This document shows positions 9,848 to 19,725 of a DNA stretch of 64,000 nucleotides, piece by piece. The stretch is from Chitinophaga tropicalis (GTDB lineage: Bacteria > Bacteroidota > Bacteroidia > Chitinophagales > Chitinophagaceae). Where the stretch lies: the NCBI RefSeq assembly GCF_009758205.1, contig NZ_WRXN01000018.1:1-64000 (forward strand), in the 5' to 3' direction. The notes under the pieces are model-generated. The model was not told the DNA's origin and did no database searches. It saw only the letters and a program-made list of their open reading frames with translations. The number at the start of each line of letters is the position of its first letter. Positions within the stretch are counted from its first letter, which is position 1. The position numbers and the translations under genes were made by a program.

Positions 9848-10957
9848 TCATTTTGCCTGTGCAACAATTATAGCTGCCAGTTCCTTTTCCAGATTGTTAC
9901 GGTTTGCAATGCTATTGGCGAGTATCACAAAACCGGAGTTAAGCTGGGGAAAACATTCCAGCGAGCTGCGCGAACCGCCAGTACCGCCGCCGTGCCCTAG
10001 TATTCTATGGCCGTCCGGCGAGCTGTGGATAAACCAGTTCAATCCCATGCCTTCCTTCCCGGTACCAAATGTAACCTGATGCGATAGTGCGATAGCCGGG
10101 CTTATCTCTTTGTTGTTGGCGGTGATATAGTTAACCATGTCGGCCGTGGAGGACCGCAATGCACCCATAGCAGGCAGCCAGGGTATATCCCAAAGAGGCA
10201 CTACCTGACGCTGTTCATTATGCGGCCAGGCAATGCGGGCGGGCGGCAATAACCGTATATCGATGCGGGTATCCTTCATTTGTAAAGGAGTGAGGATGAT
10301 TTTCGACGCCAGTATAAAATAATCCTGTCCATATGCGTCTTCCAGAATTGTGCCCAGCAAAGCCACGGCCATGTTAGAATAGGAATAGATCTTGCCAGGT
10401 AGTGTATCCATTTTCATCTGGTGCAGGCCTTCATATAGCAATTGGCGGTTATAGTCATGCAATGGATTAAGCGAGTCATAAGCCGGCCTTTGCCACATAT
10501 TCGGAAAAATGCGCGTTATTCGTGAAGTATGGTTAGCCAGGTCACGTATTCTGATCGGGGTATCATGATAGCTCAGATTGGGGTAAGATCCTTTCAGGTA
10601 GTTCCTGATATCGTCATCCAGCCGGACTTTTTTATCCAGTATCGCCTGAGCCAGTAAGATACCCGTAAATGATTTGGTTGTCGACCCAATCTCATAAATA
10701 GTATGGTTATTGGGAAGCTGTTTGTTGCCGGCCTTGGTTTCTCCAAAATTATAGAAGTGAACGATGCCTTTCAGTACAATCCCGATTGATACGCCCACAG
10801 CTTTTTTATCCTGGAAATAGCGTTGTACACTTTGATCGACCATTGAGTCCAGCTTTGTGCGAAGAGGGTTATCACTCAGTACTGGCTGCTGCCCCTGGCA
10901 AAGGGATGCAGTGACCATAAGGCATAAAAGAAAATAGATAAAAGATGATCGGTCCAT
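9848..10957 (-). CDS. Secreted serine hydrolase, class C beta-lactamase/DD-peptidase family
   Basis: A 369-residue protein with a signal peptide to about residue 22 (SLCQG-QQ). All three motifs of the penicillin-binding/class C fold are present: Ser92-T-T-Lys95 (GSTTKSF), Tyr193-Ser-Asn195 (YSYSN), and His322-Gly-Gly324 (LGHGGGTGG) in place of KTG. HGG at the third site is usual in esterase or peptidase members (EstB/PBP4*-like), so a role as a D-amino-acid peptidase or esterase is at least as likely as beta-lactam hydrolysis. It is convergent with the AraC gene. No regulator is adjacent. Confidence 0.85.
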   Translation of the reverse strand: MDRSSFIYFLLCLMVTASLCQGQQPVLSDNPLRTKLDSMVDQSVQRYFQDKKAVGVSIGIVLKGIVHFYNFGETKAGNKQLPNNHTIYEIGSTTKSFTGILLAQAILDKKVRLDDDIRNYLKGSYPNLSYHDTPIRIRDLANHTSRITRIFPNMWQRPAYDSLNPLHDYNRQLLYEGLHQMKMDTLPGKIYSYSNMAVALLGTILEDAYGQDYFILASKIILTPLQMKDTRIDIRLLPPARIAWPHNEQRQVVPLWDIPWLPAMGALRSSTADMVNYITANNKEISPAIALSHQVTFGTGKEGMGLNWFIHSSPDGHRILGHGGGTGGSRSSLECFPQLNSGFVILANSIANRNNLEKELAAIIVAQAK

Positions 10958-11230
10958 TTTTAGGGAATTTGCAATAATCTAATATAATTAAACTTATTTG
11001 GTAATGCATGTCCGGTCAATCCAATAGGCCAACGGAGGATATGTGCCGGGTTTATTTGCCTGACATTAGTGCTTATTAAATGACTGTCTGAATGCCAATG
11101 GAGTTTGGTCTGTTTTTGTTTTAAACAACTTATTAAACGACAGTAACTATGAAAAAAACTGCTGGTCATGAGTTGGATGATTTCGACTGTATTGCCAGGC
11201 TTAGCTGGAAGCGGTCTAGTGTGTGTCGTT

Positions 11231-12586
11231 TTATTTTTGAAAAACAACTCCGTCTTTAATGATCGTTTTGCTTGCAAGAAAGTTCTTATAATCGTCGAAT
11301 GGGCTTTTGTCCCAGATCAGCAGATCTGCTTTCTTCCCTTTTTCAATGGAACCATATTTATCGTCTAAGCCCAAAGCGACTGCTCCGTTTATTGTAGAGA
11401 TCTGCAGAATTGCCGGGACCGTAAATCCATATTCCGATAAAAGCAGTTGCTCAGAAGCAATTGCCTTACCCCCATTGGGCCAGTCTGTGCCGATCCGGAG
11501 TTTTATTCCCTTGTCAAATGATTGTTTTACGTAGCCCATAAATATGTTAAAGTTCTCTTTGCACCGGGTTAATTGCGCTGCAGATAAAGAGGTATCCAGG
11601 TTGTTGGAAAAATAGGTTAACCCAAATGGCTCGCCCATCAGGTGAATGGATGTAGAAAATGTTGCATGGCTTCCTGAAAGCTTATCAATCAAAGTATCTA
11701 AAACTGCCGGCTTTTTGTCGTGAATAAAACGGAACATTTCCAATCGCTCTACCTGACCGTTGGCATGGCCGGGACCGTAATGTTGCTGCATTTCCGAATT
11801 AAAATTCTCAACATCATTTTTGGTGTACAGAACACTGTTAATCAAAGTCAATATATGCTCATAGTTACGTAAACCAATGTTTAACGCTGAATCGATAAAC
11901 ATGATTCCCTGGTCAACATGCCCGTAAACGTACATTCCTAAGCTGTCGGCAGTTTTAAACGCCGCTTCAAATTCCGGCCGCCGTAGTTTCCAATAAAGCT
12001 TGACATGCCTGAGGCCCAGATTGTAATGTTCGATCACTTTTTGTTTTGCATCTGAGGGAGAATTCACAATAACGTGGTTGATATAGGGTTTACGGCCCTG
12101 ATTTGATACCAACGCTCCACCTACTGTATAGATGTCAAGATAATTGGGCTGTGGATCATTATGCCAGTCAAGTATTGGGGATAACCATTTTTCAGAATGT
12201 CCCATTATCATGGCACTTGTAACACCGTAAGGCAAATAGGTGTCAGAAAGGCGCTTTCTATAAAGTTCCAGAGAGTCTTTCGGTAAGTACTCAAACAACG
12301 GACCATAGCTGCGATAAATATCGGTCGGATGGATATGCGTGTCGACAAATCCCGGGGTTACCAGTCTTTCCATGGCGTCGATCGTTTTCGCTGCAGCATA
12401 GTTTTTTTTATTGCTGGTTACTTTAACAATGATACCATCTTTGATGAGGATCGTTTGATTTGATGAAAGCGTTCCTGTTCTGGCGTTAAATGCTTTTGCG
12501 TTTTTGATGATCAGGTCAAACTTCCTTTCCTGTCCAAAGCAAGTATATCCGACAAGAAAAGCCAGGATAAACGTAAATAATTTCAT
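11231..12586 (-). CDS. Secreted amidohydrolase family protein
   Basis: A 451-residue metal-dependent hydrolase with a signal peptide to about residue 19 (TCFGQ-ER). The N-terminal beta domain reads DLIIKNAKAFNARTG. The TIM barrel carries His84-x-His86 (VDTHIHPTD), a candidate bridging Lys197 (HVKLYWK), His223 (VYGHVD), His244 (NYEHIL) and the catalytic Asp368 (IGTDWPNGG). The C-terminal strands return to the small beta domain (KKADLLIWDKSPFDDYKNFL). This is the imidazolonepropionase/prolidase-like branch of the superfamily, usually with two metals. Export to the periplasm suggests peptide or amide scavenging. Substrate unknown. Confidence 0.85.
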   Translation of the reverse strand: MKLFTFILAFLVGYTCFGQERKFDLIIKNAKAFNARTGTLSSNQTILIKDGIIVKVTSNKKNYAAAKTIDAMERLVTPGFVDTHIHPTDIYRSYGPLFEYLPKDSLELYRKRLSDTYLPYGVTSAMIMGHSEKWLSPILDWHNDPQPNYLDIYTVGGALVSNQGRKPYINHVIVNSPSDAKQKVIEHYNLGLRHVKLYWKLRRPEFEAAFKTADSLGMYVYGHVDQGIMFIDSALNIGLRNYEHILTLINSVLYTKNDVENFNSEMQQHYGPGHANGQVERLEMFRFIHDKKPAVLDTLIDKLSGSHATFSTSIHLMGEPFGLTYFSNNLDTSLSAAQLTRCKENFNIFMGYVKQSFDKGIKLRIGTDWPNGGKAIASEQLLLSEYGFTVPAILQISTINGAVALGLDDKYGSIEKGKKADLLIWDKSPFDDYKNFLASKTIIKDGVVFQK

Positions 12587-12865
12587 AATTGCGTGGTTTA
12601 TCTAAATTGCAAATACGTCTGGATTAACGTATATCTATATTTATTTAAAATTTCCGAGGTGCTCAAAAAGAAGTTCCATCGTTTTTAAAAATATGAAACA
12701 ATTGGAATGAATGGTCTGATAAGTGATGAATATGCCTTTATATCATTTAAAAAGCCTTTAAGTCGAAGATTATTAATTAAGGATGGCCTAAAAGGGAAGT
12801 TATTTCCCGCTCATGCTTCTTGATTTTTGGGTTGGTGCGAGTCTCATACCAGTTCGGCCTTTCAT

Positions 12866-14605
12866 TTATTTAATTACTTTCTTCAGTTCTTCAATCATAG
12901 CGGGCCGGCGGGGGTATTTACGGATTAGTTCCTCTGCCACAGCGATGATTTCATTTTTCCCCTTGGGAATATCTTTTATTACCTTATCCATTTTGATAGC
13001 CAAATCTGAATATTCTCTACGGTTTCCTACCACATCTCCTTTGCGTCCGAATGCAGGAAGATATATTGCCAGTAGTTGTACCGGATATACCTTTACCATA
13101 TAATCATGATATTGCAATAACCTGTCTAAATCTGTTTCATTGCTCATAAGCGCTAGCAGCCTGTCCCAATATTTTTCTTCAATATAAACCGGGGCAAGTA
13201 AATCAAGCAGCACTGTATTGGTGGAATACCATGCCTTACCCTTATTTTTCTGATATTTCAGTTCTACATCCGTTATTCTTTCTTCTATATATTTTTCTAT
13301 TTCCCCTTTCCATTCGTTAATGGTGAAAGTGTCTTTCCATTGATTATAGTAACCTGTATTAAAACCCCGGTTGAAAGCAAAATACTTTGTGTAGTGCCTG
13401 ACAACGCTTGTGTCTTTTTCCAATACTGCAATACGCAGTAATTCTTTTTGCCAATCCGCAACGGTTCCCGGGTGGTCTTTCTTACTTGCAATTTCAATTC
13501 CCTCAGCTATCAATTTCTTCGCTGAGGACCAATCTCCCTCTTCTATCAGGCTACTCACCTCCCCACGCCGGACGTTTACAATATCCAAATTTTTCTGAAG
13601 AAGCTTTTGAGCCTCGCCAATGTTCCCTATAGCCTTTAAGAACGCTATTTTCCGTACAACGAAATAATCCTTTTGGTAAGAATGCTTATCTGCTGATGCG
13701 GCTTTAATCTGACCATCAATAAAATTCAAATAAGCATCTTCTTTCTTTAGTCTTACGGCAAGAACCTGATACACATCTGCCATCCTATATCCAAAGTCAC
13801 CATAATCAAAATATATGGGACGCTTTATCGCCGATTGTACAAAATCAAAAATTTCTTTCTGCAACTCTGTTGATACGTCTTCTGTCCCTGATACAACCAT
13901 TATCATCTCTATCGTACTGTTGATAATATCTCCAATGTACCCACCGGAATCATCGCAGTAAGTAATAAGTTCAATGATTTCCGTCAACACTGCCCTTAAT
14001 ACGATAAACGCATTGCTAAAATTGCCTTTTAGTATATATTGTCTCCCCTCATCAAGCAATCCATTTATCTCCTTTGCCAGTCTAACGACAGATCTATAAT
14101 CAATAAAACCCCTATTCGAATTATCCCGGATCAAACTTTTAAGAAGTTCTGTATACCTTCTTCCTACATCAATGTTATTATCTTTATTGGCAAAGTGGCG
14201 TTCAAAAAGAGATTTGAAGTTTTCGTCTCTTGCTGCATAAGCCAGAATAAATTCCTGGTATTCCTCTAAGCTTATTTTTTGCAATAACTTGCTAAAATCT
14301 GTTTCCGCAGTCACTTTTTTGGGGACAGCAGTATTTATAATTTCCTCTCTCAGAAGAAATAAAACAGCTACAACATGTTTGCAAATAGCACCATCATAAG
14401 GACAATCGCATGAATATGACTTTATTTTGTCCTTCCTGAAAAGCTCGACCTCCACTTCATATGTTTCAGTCCCCATCACTTCGGCATGCCAAAAACCTTT
14501 TCCTGTTTCACAGAACCCCACAACAGCGGCATTTTCATAATATTCCCTTCCCCGATGTATGATCTTATCACTGATCTGTAATTCAAATTGCTTTAATGTG
14601 TACAT
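12866..14605 (-). CDS. SWIM zinc-finger domain protein
   Basis: A 579-residue cytoplasmic protein. I place the start at the ATG at 14605 (MYTLKQFELQIS...), because an upstream in-frame ATG (14644) adds only an unlike, hydrophobic 13 residues. The SWIM motif is Cys66-x-Cys68-x6-Cys75-x-His77 (SCDCPYDGAICKHVV), which binds one zinc and is thought to contact DNA or protein. The remainder, about 90-579, is a long helical repeat region. Related proteins are common in bacteria, sometimes beside SNF2 helicases, but no helicase is adjacent here. Cellular role unknown. Confidence 0.8.
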   Translation of the reverse strand: MYTLKQFELQISDKIIHRGREYYENAAVVGFCETGKGFWHAEVMGTETYEVEVELFRKDKIKSYSCDCPYDGAICKHVVAVLFLLREEIINTAVPKKVTAETDFSKLLQKISLEEYQEFILAYAARDENFKSLFERHFANKDNNIDVGRRYTELLKSLIRDNSNRGFIDYRSVVRLAKEINGLLDEGRQYILKGNFSNAFIVLRAVLTEIIELITYCDDSGGYIGDIINSTIEMIMVVSGTEDVSTELQKEIFDFVQSAIKRPIYFDYGDFGYRMADVYQVLAVRLKKEDAYLNFIDGQIKAASADKHSYQKDYFVVRKIAFLKAIGNIGEAQKLLQKNLDIVNVRRGEVSSLIEEGDWSSAKKLIAEGIEIASKKDHPGTVADWQKELLRIAVLEKDTSVVRHYTKYFAFNRGFNTGYYNQWKDTFTINEWKGEIEKYIEERITDVELKYQKNKGKAWYSTNTVLLDLLAPVYIEEKYWDRLLALMSNETDLDRLLQYHDYMVKVYPVQLLAIYLPAFGRKGDVVGNRREYSDLAIKMDKVIKDIPKGKNEIIAVAEELIRKYPRRPAMIEELKKVIK

Positions 14606-14794
14606 AACAAATATCAATATACAGTTACATAAAGATCTAATCAATGTACCACATACTTTACTATTTTCAACATTTTAATGTAAATACTGAATAAACAGGC
14701 TTTCATGGACTTAAAACGTTCAGATATTCTTTAATATGTTTATCTTCGACATCGTTATACAGAACCCAATTACCGTTATCCATTATTCTTAAAT

Positions 14795-15367
14795 ATGAAA
14801 TACATTACCTCCTGCCTTCTGTTTCTTTTGCTGTTTAATGCTGCTACCGCCCAGACAAAGGCTGACAGTATCAGCCGGATCTTCCCTAAGGTTATTATTA
14901 CCAATAATAAACAAGAGATATTACTGGCGTTCGACAGTAACAGGAAAGCTTATGAACTGCCAAGTATTGGATTCCTGGAAGGACCAATATCACTCAGGGA
15001 ATATATGAGCCGTGCTGCTAAGGAAATAGGGGTAACTTATAAATCCTTCCGTTTAGGGGGAATGTTTACCTACATTTTCCCGAATAATAACAGAACGTTT
15101 GTAAGACCATATTTCATCATGCAAATGGAAGCTTATTCCAATGGGCAAAGTTTCAGTGATTCGTCCTATAAATGGTTTTCCCTACCCGATGCAGTCAAAG
15201 CCATTCCTTATCCCGCATCTGCTCAGATCCTTCAAAAGGTAATGACTCAGCCAGCATATGTCTGGGCAGCTGCATTTGAGGAATATGGTTATACTAACCC
15301 GGTTGATCGTGAGAAGATTAAATTCAGAGTATTAGAAGATTTTTATAAGTTGAATGAAATACAATAA
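14795..15367 (+). CDS. Secreted protein with a degenerate Nudix-like domain
   Basis: A 190-residue protein with a clear signal peptide (residues 1-19, ATA-QTK). After it, KVIITNNKQEILLAFDSN, ELPSIGFLEGPISLREYM and SRAAKEIGVTY follow the order of the Nudix fold: strand, strand, then the G..E......RE.xEE.G box. The box here reads G-F-L-E-G-P...S-R-A-A-K-E-I-G-V, keeping the spacing but replacing key metal-binding glutamates. PYFIMQMEAY and KWFSLPDAVKAI match later Nudix segments. I infer a Nudix-derived periplasmic protein, probably without pyrophosphatase activity. No partner gene is evident. Confidence 0.55.
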   Translation: MKYITSCLLFLLLFNAATAQTKADSISRIFPKVIITNNKQEILLAFDSNRKAYELPSIGFLEGPISLREYMSRAAKEIGVTYKSFRLGGMFTYIFPNNNRTFVRPYFIMQMEAYSNGQSFSDSSYKWFSLPDAVKAIPYPASAQILQKVMTQPAYVWAAAFEEYGYTNPVDREKIKFRVLEDFYKLNEIQ

Positions 15368-15435
15368 CGCTTGTCTATAGAGATGACTTTATTGGGGCTG
15401 ATTAATTTTAAATGGTTAGTTCACAGTTTAAATTT

Positions 15436-15473
15436 CTTTTGAGGGGGATTTTTTCTACGCTACGCGCGGCTCA
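15436..15473. repeat. Dispersed repeat, right half only
   Basis: CTTTTGAGGGGGATTTTTTC followed by a GC-rich CTACGCTACGCGCGGCTCA corresponds to the right arm end plus GC module of the dispersed hairpin repeat seen elsewhere in the window. The left arm is missing and the GC module has diverged. It lies directly in front of the transglycosylase gene. Confidence 0.5.
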
Positions 15474-15479
15474 TTTATT

Positions 15480-17177
15480 TTGAATAAAAGGGATTTAATC
15501 TACGGCCAGCTGATTTTTTTGTATATTACAACACATAACCCTTTTCCATTGCACCCGGTAAAAATATTCCAGAAGAAGGTATGTGAAAAAATAGGCAAAG
15601 CCTTCAACATTTCCCTGAATATAGAAAAGACCAGATTTCACCTGAATGGCAGTTTTACCATAAAAGAACTCTATATCCGGAAGGGGCATAGACTGTTGCT
15701 TACCGCTACTGGCATTCATGGTAAAATAAAGCTCAGGGCCTTATTCAGAAGAAAATTCCTGCTCAGTTTACTATCCGCAGAAACAATCCAGATAGATTTC
15801 CTTTCCGCCAGTCATAAGGTATCGGAGAGTAATGCTCCTGTAAAGCAACCGGCCTTTCCCCTGCAGGCCAGACATTATAAAGGAGCATTCAGACTGCTGG
15901 AAAGACTGAAAAAATACATTCCCCTGCATACAGATATAACTGCCGTAGCAATGAACGCCGGCCGTTATACCTCTTCTATTAAAAAGCTAATTATAGAAAA
16001 AAGAGACGGTAACCTGCATTTCACTGCTAATGAAACAAGATTACCAGGCATGCTTATTTCTGGTTCAAGTACGCTGCTGAATATTACCAATATAACAGAC
16101 AGCTCACTGTCATTAAGTTTAGTGGTTGAGCAAGGTACAATAACCAGCCCTGTTCTGTCTTCGAAAGAGATTACAGTGGACCACTTATCAGTTCAGGCAG
16201 ACTGCCATCTTTCCGGAGATGTTTTTATACTGGCGGAGACATCTGTGGCCAGGTATAACCAGCTGCGGTTTTCTCTTTCTGCTATACACGATTTCAGTAA
16301 CAACCATTATAAAGCGGGAATCCGGCTGGAAGAGGTTTCAATAGCTGATTTTCTAAGGGCCTTCCCGGACTTCTGCTACCGGAAGATATACGATCTGGCC
16401 TTCACAGGCGCAGTAGCATATGCAAACGTGCACTTCAGCTGCAATACAAATAATATGTGGGAACATACTTTCGAGCTGGACTTACACAACAACCAGCTGC
16501 AACTGACCGAATGTCCTGCAGACTGGCATAACCTTTATGAAAAACCGGCTAATACCGGCAATCACTACCTGGATATACGGCAGACGCAACCGCTGCTGCT
16601 GGCCACTATATTATGTACAGAAGATACAACGTTCTTTAAGCACCGAGGATTAGACCCTGTAGCCATTGGTTACAGTATTATACAGAATATTATTAACCGC
16701 GGATTTCAACGGGGAGCAAGCACCATCACCATGCAGCTGGTACGTAATCTTTTCCTGAACCATGAAAAAACAGTCTACCGGAAAATTGAAGAAGTCTTCA
16801 TCACACTTCTGCTGGAACACTTCTTTCATATTCCTAAGATGAAAATACTGGAACACTATCTGAATATTATAGAAATGGGACCTGATATATATGGACTGGC
16901 AAATGCTTCCTGGTTCTATTTTTCAAAACCTGTGAATGATCTGACCTTTACCGAATGCCTGGTGCTGTCATATATAATTCCCCGGCCTAAATTTTTCCTG
17001 GATGCCTTTATGCAGGAGTCTGAACAACTAAAACGGAATTTACGGACGCACATAAAAAGATTTGGCAGAATGCTTTTTCTCCAGGGCATTGCTACACAGG
17101 AACAACAGGATGGACTGGACATGAACATCATCATACAGGGTAAAACCCTTTCACTCTTACAGACTGCAGGCACTTAA
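15480..17177 (+). CDS. AsmA-like / GT51 transglycosylase domain protein
   Basis: A 565-residue protein. Residues 30-340 resemble the AsmA/DUF748-type elongated beta domain (NISLNIEKTRFHLNGSFTIK). Residues 365-540 form a GT51 peptidoglycan glycosyltransferase with all main motifs: Glu381-Asp in CTEDTTFFKHRG, RGASTITMQLVRNLF, second glutamate Glu438 in RKIEEVF, and KILEHYLNIIEMG. GT51 enzymes polymerise lipid II into glycan strands. There is no transpeptidase domain and no convincing N-terminal membrane anchor, which such proteins normally have. The start is a TTG at the edge of a repeat, so the true N-terminus may be altered. Its stop overlaps the convergent receptor gene by four bases. Confidence 0.75.
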   Translation: MNKRDLIYGQLIFLYITTHNPFPLHPVKIFQKKVCEKIGKAFNISLNIEKTRFHLNGSFTIKELYIRKGHRLLLTATGIHGKIKLRALFRRKFLLSLLSAETIQIDFLSASHKVSESNAPVKQPAFPLQARHYKGAFRLLERLKKYIPLHTDITAVAMNAGRYTSSIKKLIIEKRDGNLHFTANETRLPGMLISGSSTLLNITNITDSSLSLSLVVEQGTITSPVLSSKEITVDHLSVQADCHLSGDVFILAETSVARYNQLRFSLSAIHDFSNNHYKAGIRLEEVSIADFLRAFPDFCYRKIYDLAFTGAVAYANVHFSCNTNNMWEHTFELDLHNNQLQLTECPADWHNLYEKPANTGNHYLDIRQTQPLLLATILCTEDTTFFKHRGLDPVAIGYSIIQNIINRGFQRGASTITMQLVRNLFLNHEKTVYRKIEEVFITLLLEHFFHIPKMKILEHYLNIIEMGPDIYGLANASWFYFSKPVNDLTFTECLVLSYIIPRPKFFLDAFMQESEQLKRNLRTHIKRFGRMLFLQGIATQEQQDGLDMNIIIQGKTLSLLQTAGT

Positions 17178-19552
17178 TTGCCTATTCTTCCCTTTTCATC
17201 CGTATTACCCTGGTCAATCTTTTTATTACTGAATTTTTTCCCAGAACGGAATGTATAAGAAAATACCACTCCTATAAGGCGGGTAGGCCGCTTCTGATAA
17301 AAGTCTATATGCGTGTTGTTATAATCGGTAACCTCCTTCTCCCGTAAAGTATTGAAAATGTCTGCCAGATACAGCCGTACCCGCCCCTGGTTTTTAAGTA
17401 TCCTCCTGGTAAATTCCAGGTCAAACGTAAACATATATGGGATCCTGGAATTAGCACTGACATATGGTGAGCGATAATCAGCTACGGCGTCAATATCTAT
17501 GACCTTATTCCATACAATTGTATGTATTGACTTTACAGAAAAAGAGGTCCGGTTAATACTGAAGGCATCAATACGGTAAGATAAGTTGTATAATGAAAAA
17601 CTGTTATTGACAGTCCATCCTTTCATTACCTTAAAAGGAGCTTCCAGGCTCAGGCCATACTCAGTACTATGGGTAAAATTCCTTGACTGGTATTCAATCA
17701 CATTGTTACCGGTGGAAGAGGCCAGTTCAGCAATAACATCATCCGTCCTGGAAAAATATAATTCTGCAGAATAGTCATTCCTGAAAGTATAACCTGCCGA
17801 GATGTTATGACTATACTGTGGCAGCAGGTTCGGATTACCAACCATCACTGTATAATCATCAAACTGCAAACGATAAGGGTTCAATGCACTAAAAGACGGG
17901 CGCTGCAGCCGGCGGGTATAGTTCAGACGTACTGAATTACCCTGTGTTTCATTCAATGTATACATCATAAAGAAGGAAGGGAACAATCCGAAATAGTTCC
18001 TGTCAAACTTCTGATGGGACGTGACTGAATTACCTTTTGTATAAGTCTGTTCTGCCCGTAAACCGGCCTTTAACACAAGAGGGCCGAAGGTTTTCTCTAC
18101 AGATGAGTAAAACATCAGCAGGTACTCTTTATAGATAAAATGATTACTGCCCGCTTCATTCAATACCCACTTATCGTCCACATAATCTTCACGGACAATT
18201 TCATTATCCCGTTTTACAGCAGATAGCTTTGTACCTCCTTTTATTTCCGTTTTATCTTTTAATACTTCCGTATAATCAGCCTGCACACTCAGTATATCTG
18301 TATTGTTGGGGGTATTATTCCTGTAGGTAGAGTTCCGTAGCGGATCATTGTACCGGGAGTAGAAATTATTAAGCTCGGTCTTACTGCTATTGGTGTAATC
18401 TGCAATCACCTTCAACTGAGAGCCGCTGCTGTCTGTCTTCCATACATAATTGAGAGTGGTACTACGCAGATCAGCGTCCCGCATTCGTCCGGAATTAGCT
18501 ACACCGGTGATAGTATCTGTACCTGGCAGGTAACGTATGCCGGTGATAAAGGATTCATCCAGGTTATTGGTAGTAGCGAGTGTCTGCAGGTTGAGAGTAT
18601 GATCTTTACCGATGTCCAGCGCTACACCGAAGCGATACTGATGCCTACCGGTATTGTTGTTCCTGTCTGTCCGGCTGCTGTATACTCCTTTATCGGGGTA
18701 TACAATATTATTAGTGGCCAAGTAGGTGCTTTTATCTTTTACATAACTGTATCCTCCGGACAAATAGAGGTCCTTTATCCTGTAATCTGCCGTGGCTGTT
18801 CCTCCGTAGTAAGGCTTTTTGCCCTGTTGACGGTAGTGCGTTGACACTCCCCCGTTAAATCCGTCATTCCTTACTTTTTTAAGAATGATATGTATAATGC
18901 CGCCAGCACCAGCTGCTTCAAATTCGGACGGTGGATTAGCAATTACTTCTATCCTGCTGATATTTTCTGACGGGATAGTTTTCAGGTACTCAGCCAGCTC
19001 TTCTTCAGACATGCGCTGTACTACATCATTGATCATGACCATGACCGACTGAGATCCCTTAATGCGGATGCTGCCATTATTACTTACCCATATGCCGGGC
19101 GATTTTTTCAACACATCAAGTCCTGAATTACCATTGGCCAGGAAGCTATTCTCTACGTCTACAATATACCTGTCTGCTTTCCGGATGACAAGCGGTTTTT
19201 TGCCCGATACTGTTACGCCTGTCAGCGTTCGCCTATCGCGGGTCAATGTGATGTGTGATAGAAAAGCTGTATCCGGATAGCTGAAATTCCGTTTGAATGG
19301 CTGATAGCCCATTAATGAAACAGTCAATGTATAATGACCATGTAAATTATCAGGAGTGCTGATGTTAAAGCGCCCGCTTTCATCTGTGGCGGCACCGGCT
19401 ATAAAATTGGTGTCTGACTGAAGTACTACAGTAGCAAATGCAAGCGCCTGAAAAGAGGAATCGGTCACCTTGCCGGTAATAGCATGCTGCGCGTGCAAAC
19501 CATTATAGGAAAGAGTTAGAAACAGAACAAACAGGATGTGTTTTAATGTCAT
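17174..19552 (-). CDS. TonB-dependent receptor / outer-membrane beta-barrel protein
   Basis: A 792-residue protein with a signal peptide to about residue 21 (LHAQ-HA). A carboxypeptidase-regulatory-like domain (about 22-110, ITGKVTDSSFQALAFATVVL) is followed by a plug domain (about 115-225, with SVMVMINDVVQRMS and GAGGIIHIILKKV) and a barrel of the OMP_b-brl_3 type. This branch differs from SusC: it is shorter, has no SusD partner, and is common in Bacteroidota, where ligands include siderophores, peptides or unknown molecules. It is convergent with the transglycosylase gene and divergent from the deacetylase gene. Ligand unknown. Confidence 0.85.
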   Translation of the reverse strand: MTLKHILFVLFLTLSYNGLHAQHAITGKVTDSSFQALAFATVVLQSDTNFIAGAATDESGRFNISTPDNLHGHYTLTVSLMGYQPFKRNFSYPDTAFLSHITLTRDRRTLTGVTVSGKKPLVIRKADRYIVDVENSFLANGNSGLDVLKKSPGIWVSNNGSIRIKGSQSVMVMINDVVQRMSEEELAEYLKTIPSENISRIEVIANPPSEFEAAGAGGIIHIILKKVRNDGFNGGVSTHYRQQGKKPYYGGTATADYRIKDLYLSGGYSYVKDKSTYLATNNIVYPDKGVYSSRTDRNNNTGRHQYRFGVALDIGKDHTLNLQTLATTNNLDESFITGIRYLPGTDTITGVANSGRMRDADLRSTTLNYVWKTDSSGSQLKVIADYTNSSKTELNNFYSRYNDPLRNSTYRNNTPNNTDILSVQADYTEVLKDKTEIKGGTKLSAVKRDNEIVREDYVDDKWVLNEAGSNHFIYKEYLLMFYSSVEKTFGPLVLKAGLRAEQTYTKGNSVTSHQKFDRNYFGLFPSFFMMYTLNETQGNSVRLNYTRRLQRPSFSALNPYRLQFDDYTVMVGNPNLLPQYSHNISAGYTFRNDYSAELYFSRTDDVIAELASSTGNNVIEYQSRNFTHSTEYGLSLEAPFKVMKGWTVNNSFSLYNLSYRIDAFSINRTSFSVKSIHTIVWNKVIDIDAVADYRSPYVSANSRIPYMFTFDLEFTRRILKNQGRVRLYLADIFNTLREKEVTDYNNTHIDFYQKRPTRLIGVVFSYTFRSGKKFSNKKIDQGNTDEKGRIGN

Positions 19553-19679
19553 CAGAGGGTTTTATAGGTTGTGCACCAGTCTGGAGCTTTATATCATATT
19601 CAATGCGAAGAAACTGTTCAATCTTCCGGTGCTTAATTTAGATAAATTTTCCTTATTTTAACAAAAATGTTCAAAAGAA

Positions 19680-19705
19680 GTAGTGTATCAGTGCTGAGAC
19701 ACTAC
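19680..19705. promoter_or_regulatory. Inverted repeat ahead of the deacetylase gene
   Basis: GTAGTGT-a-TCAG / CTGA-g-ACACTAC forms two 12-base arms with one internal mismatch around a 2-base centre. It ends 20 bases before the deacetylase ATG. It could be an operator or a 5' mRNA hairpin that masks the start. There is no T-run after it, so a terminator is less likely. Confidence 0.4.
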
Positions 19706-19725
19706 CCCAAAAGAAAAGTTATTGT

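Noticed and set aside
10960..11277. 105-codon minus-strand frame between the serine hydrolase and the amidohydrolase
   Set aside because: It overlaps the amidohydrolase 3' end, has no recognisable features and unusual composition. The 273-base gap 10958-11230 shows no gene.
12587..12865. Possible repeat copy (GCTCAAAAAGAAG) or gene in the gap before the SWIM gene
   Set aside because: No pairing right arm or GC module follows, and no open frame looks like protein.
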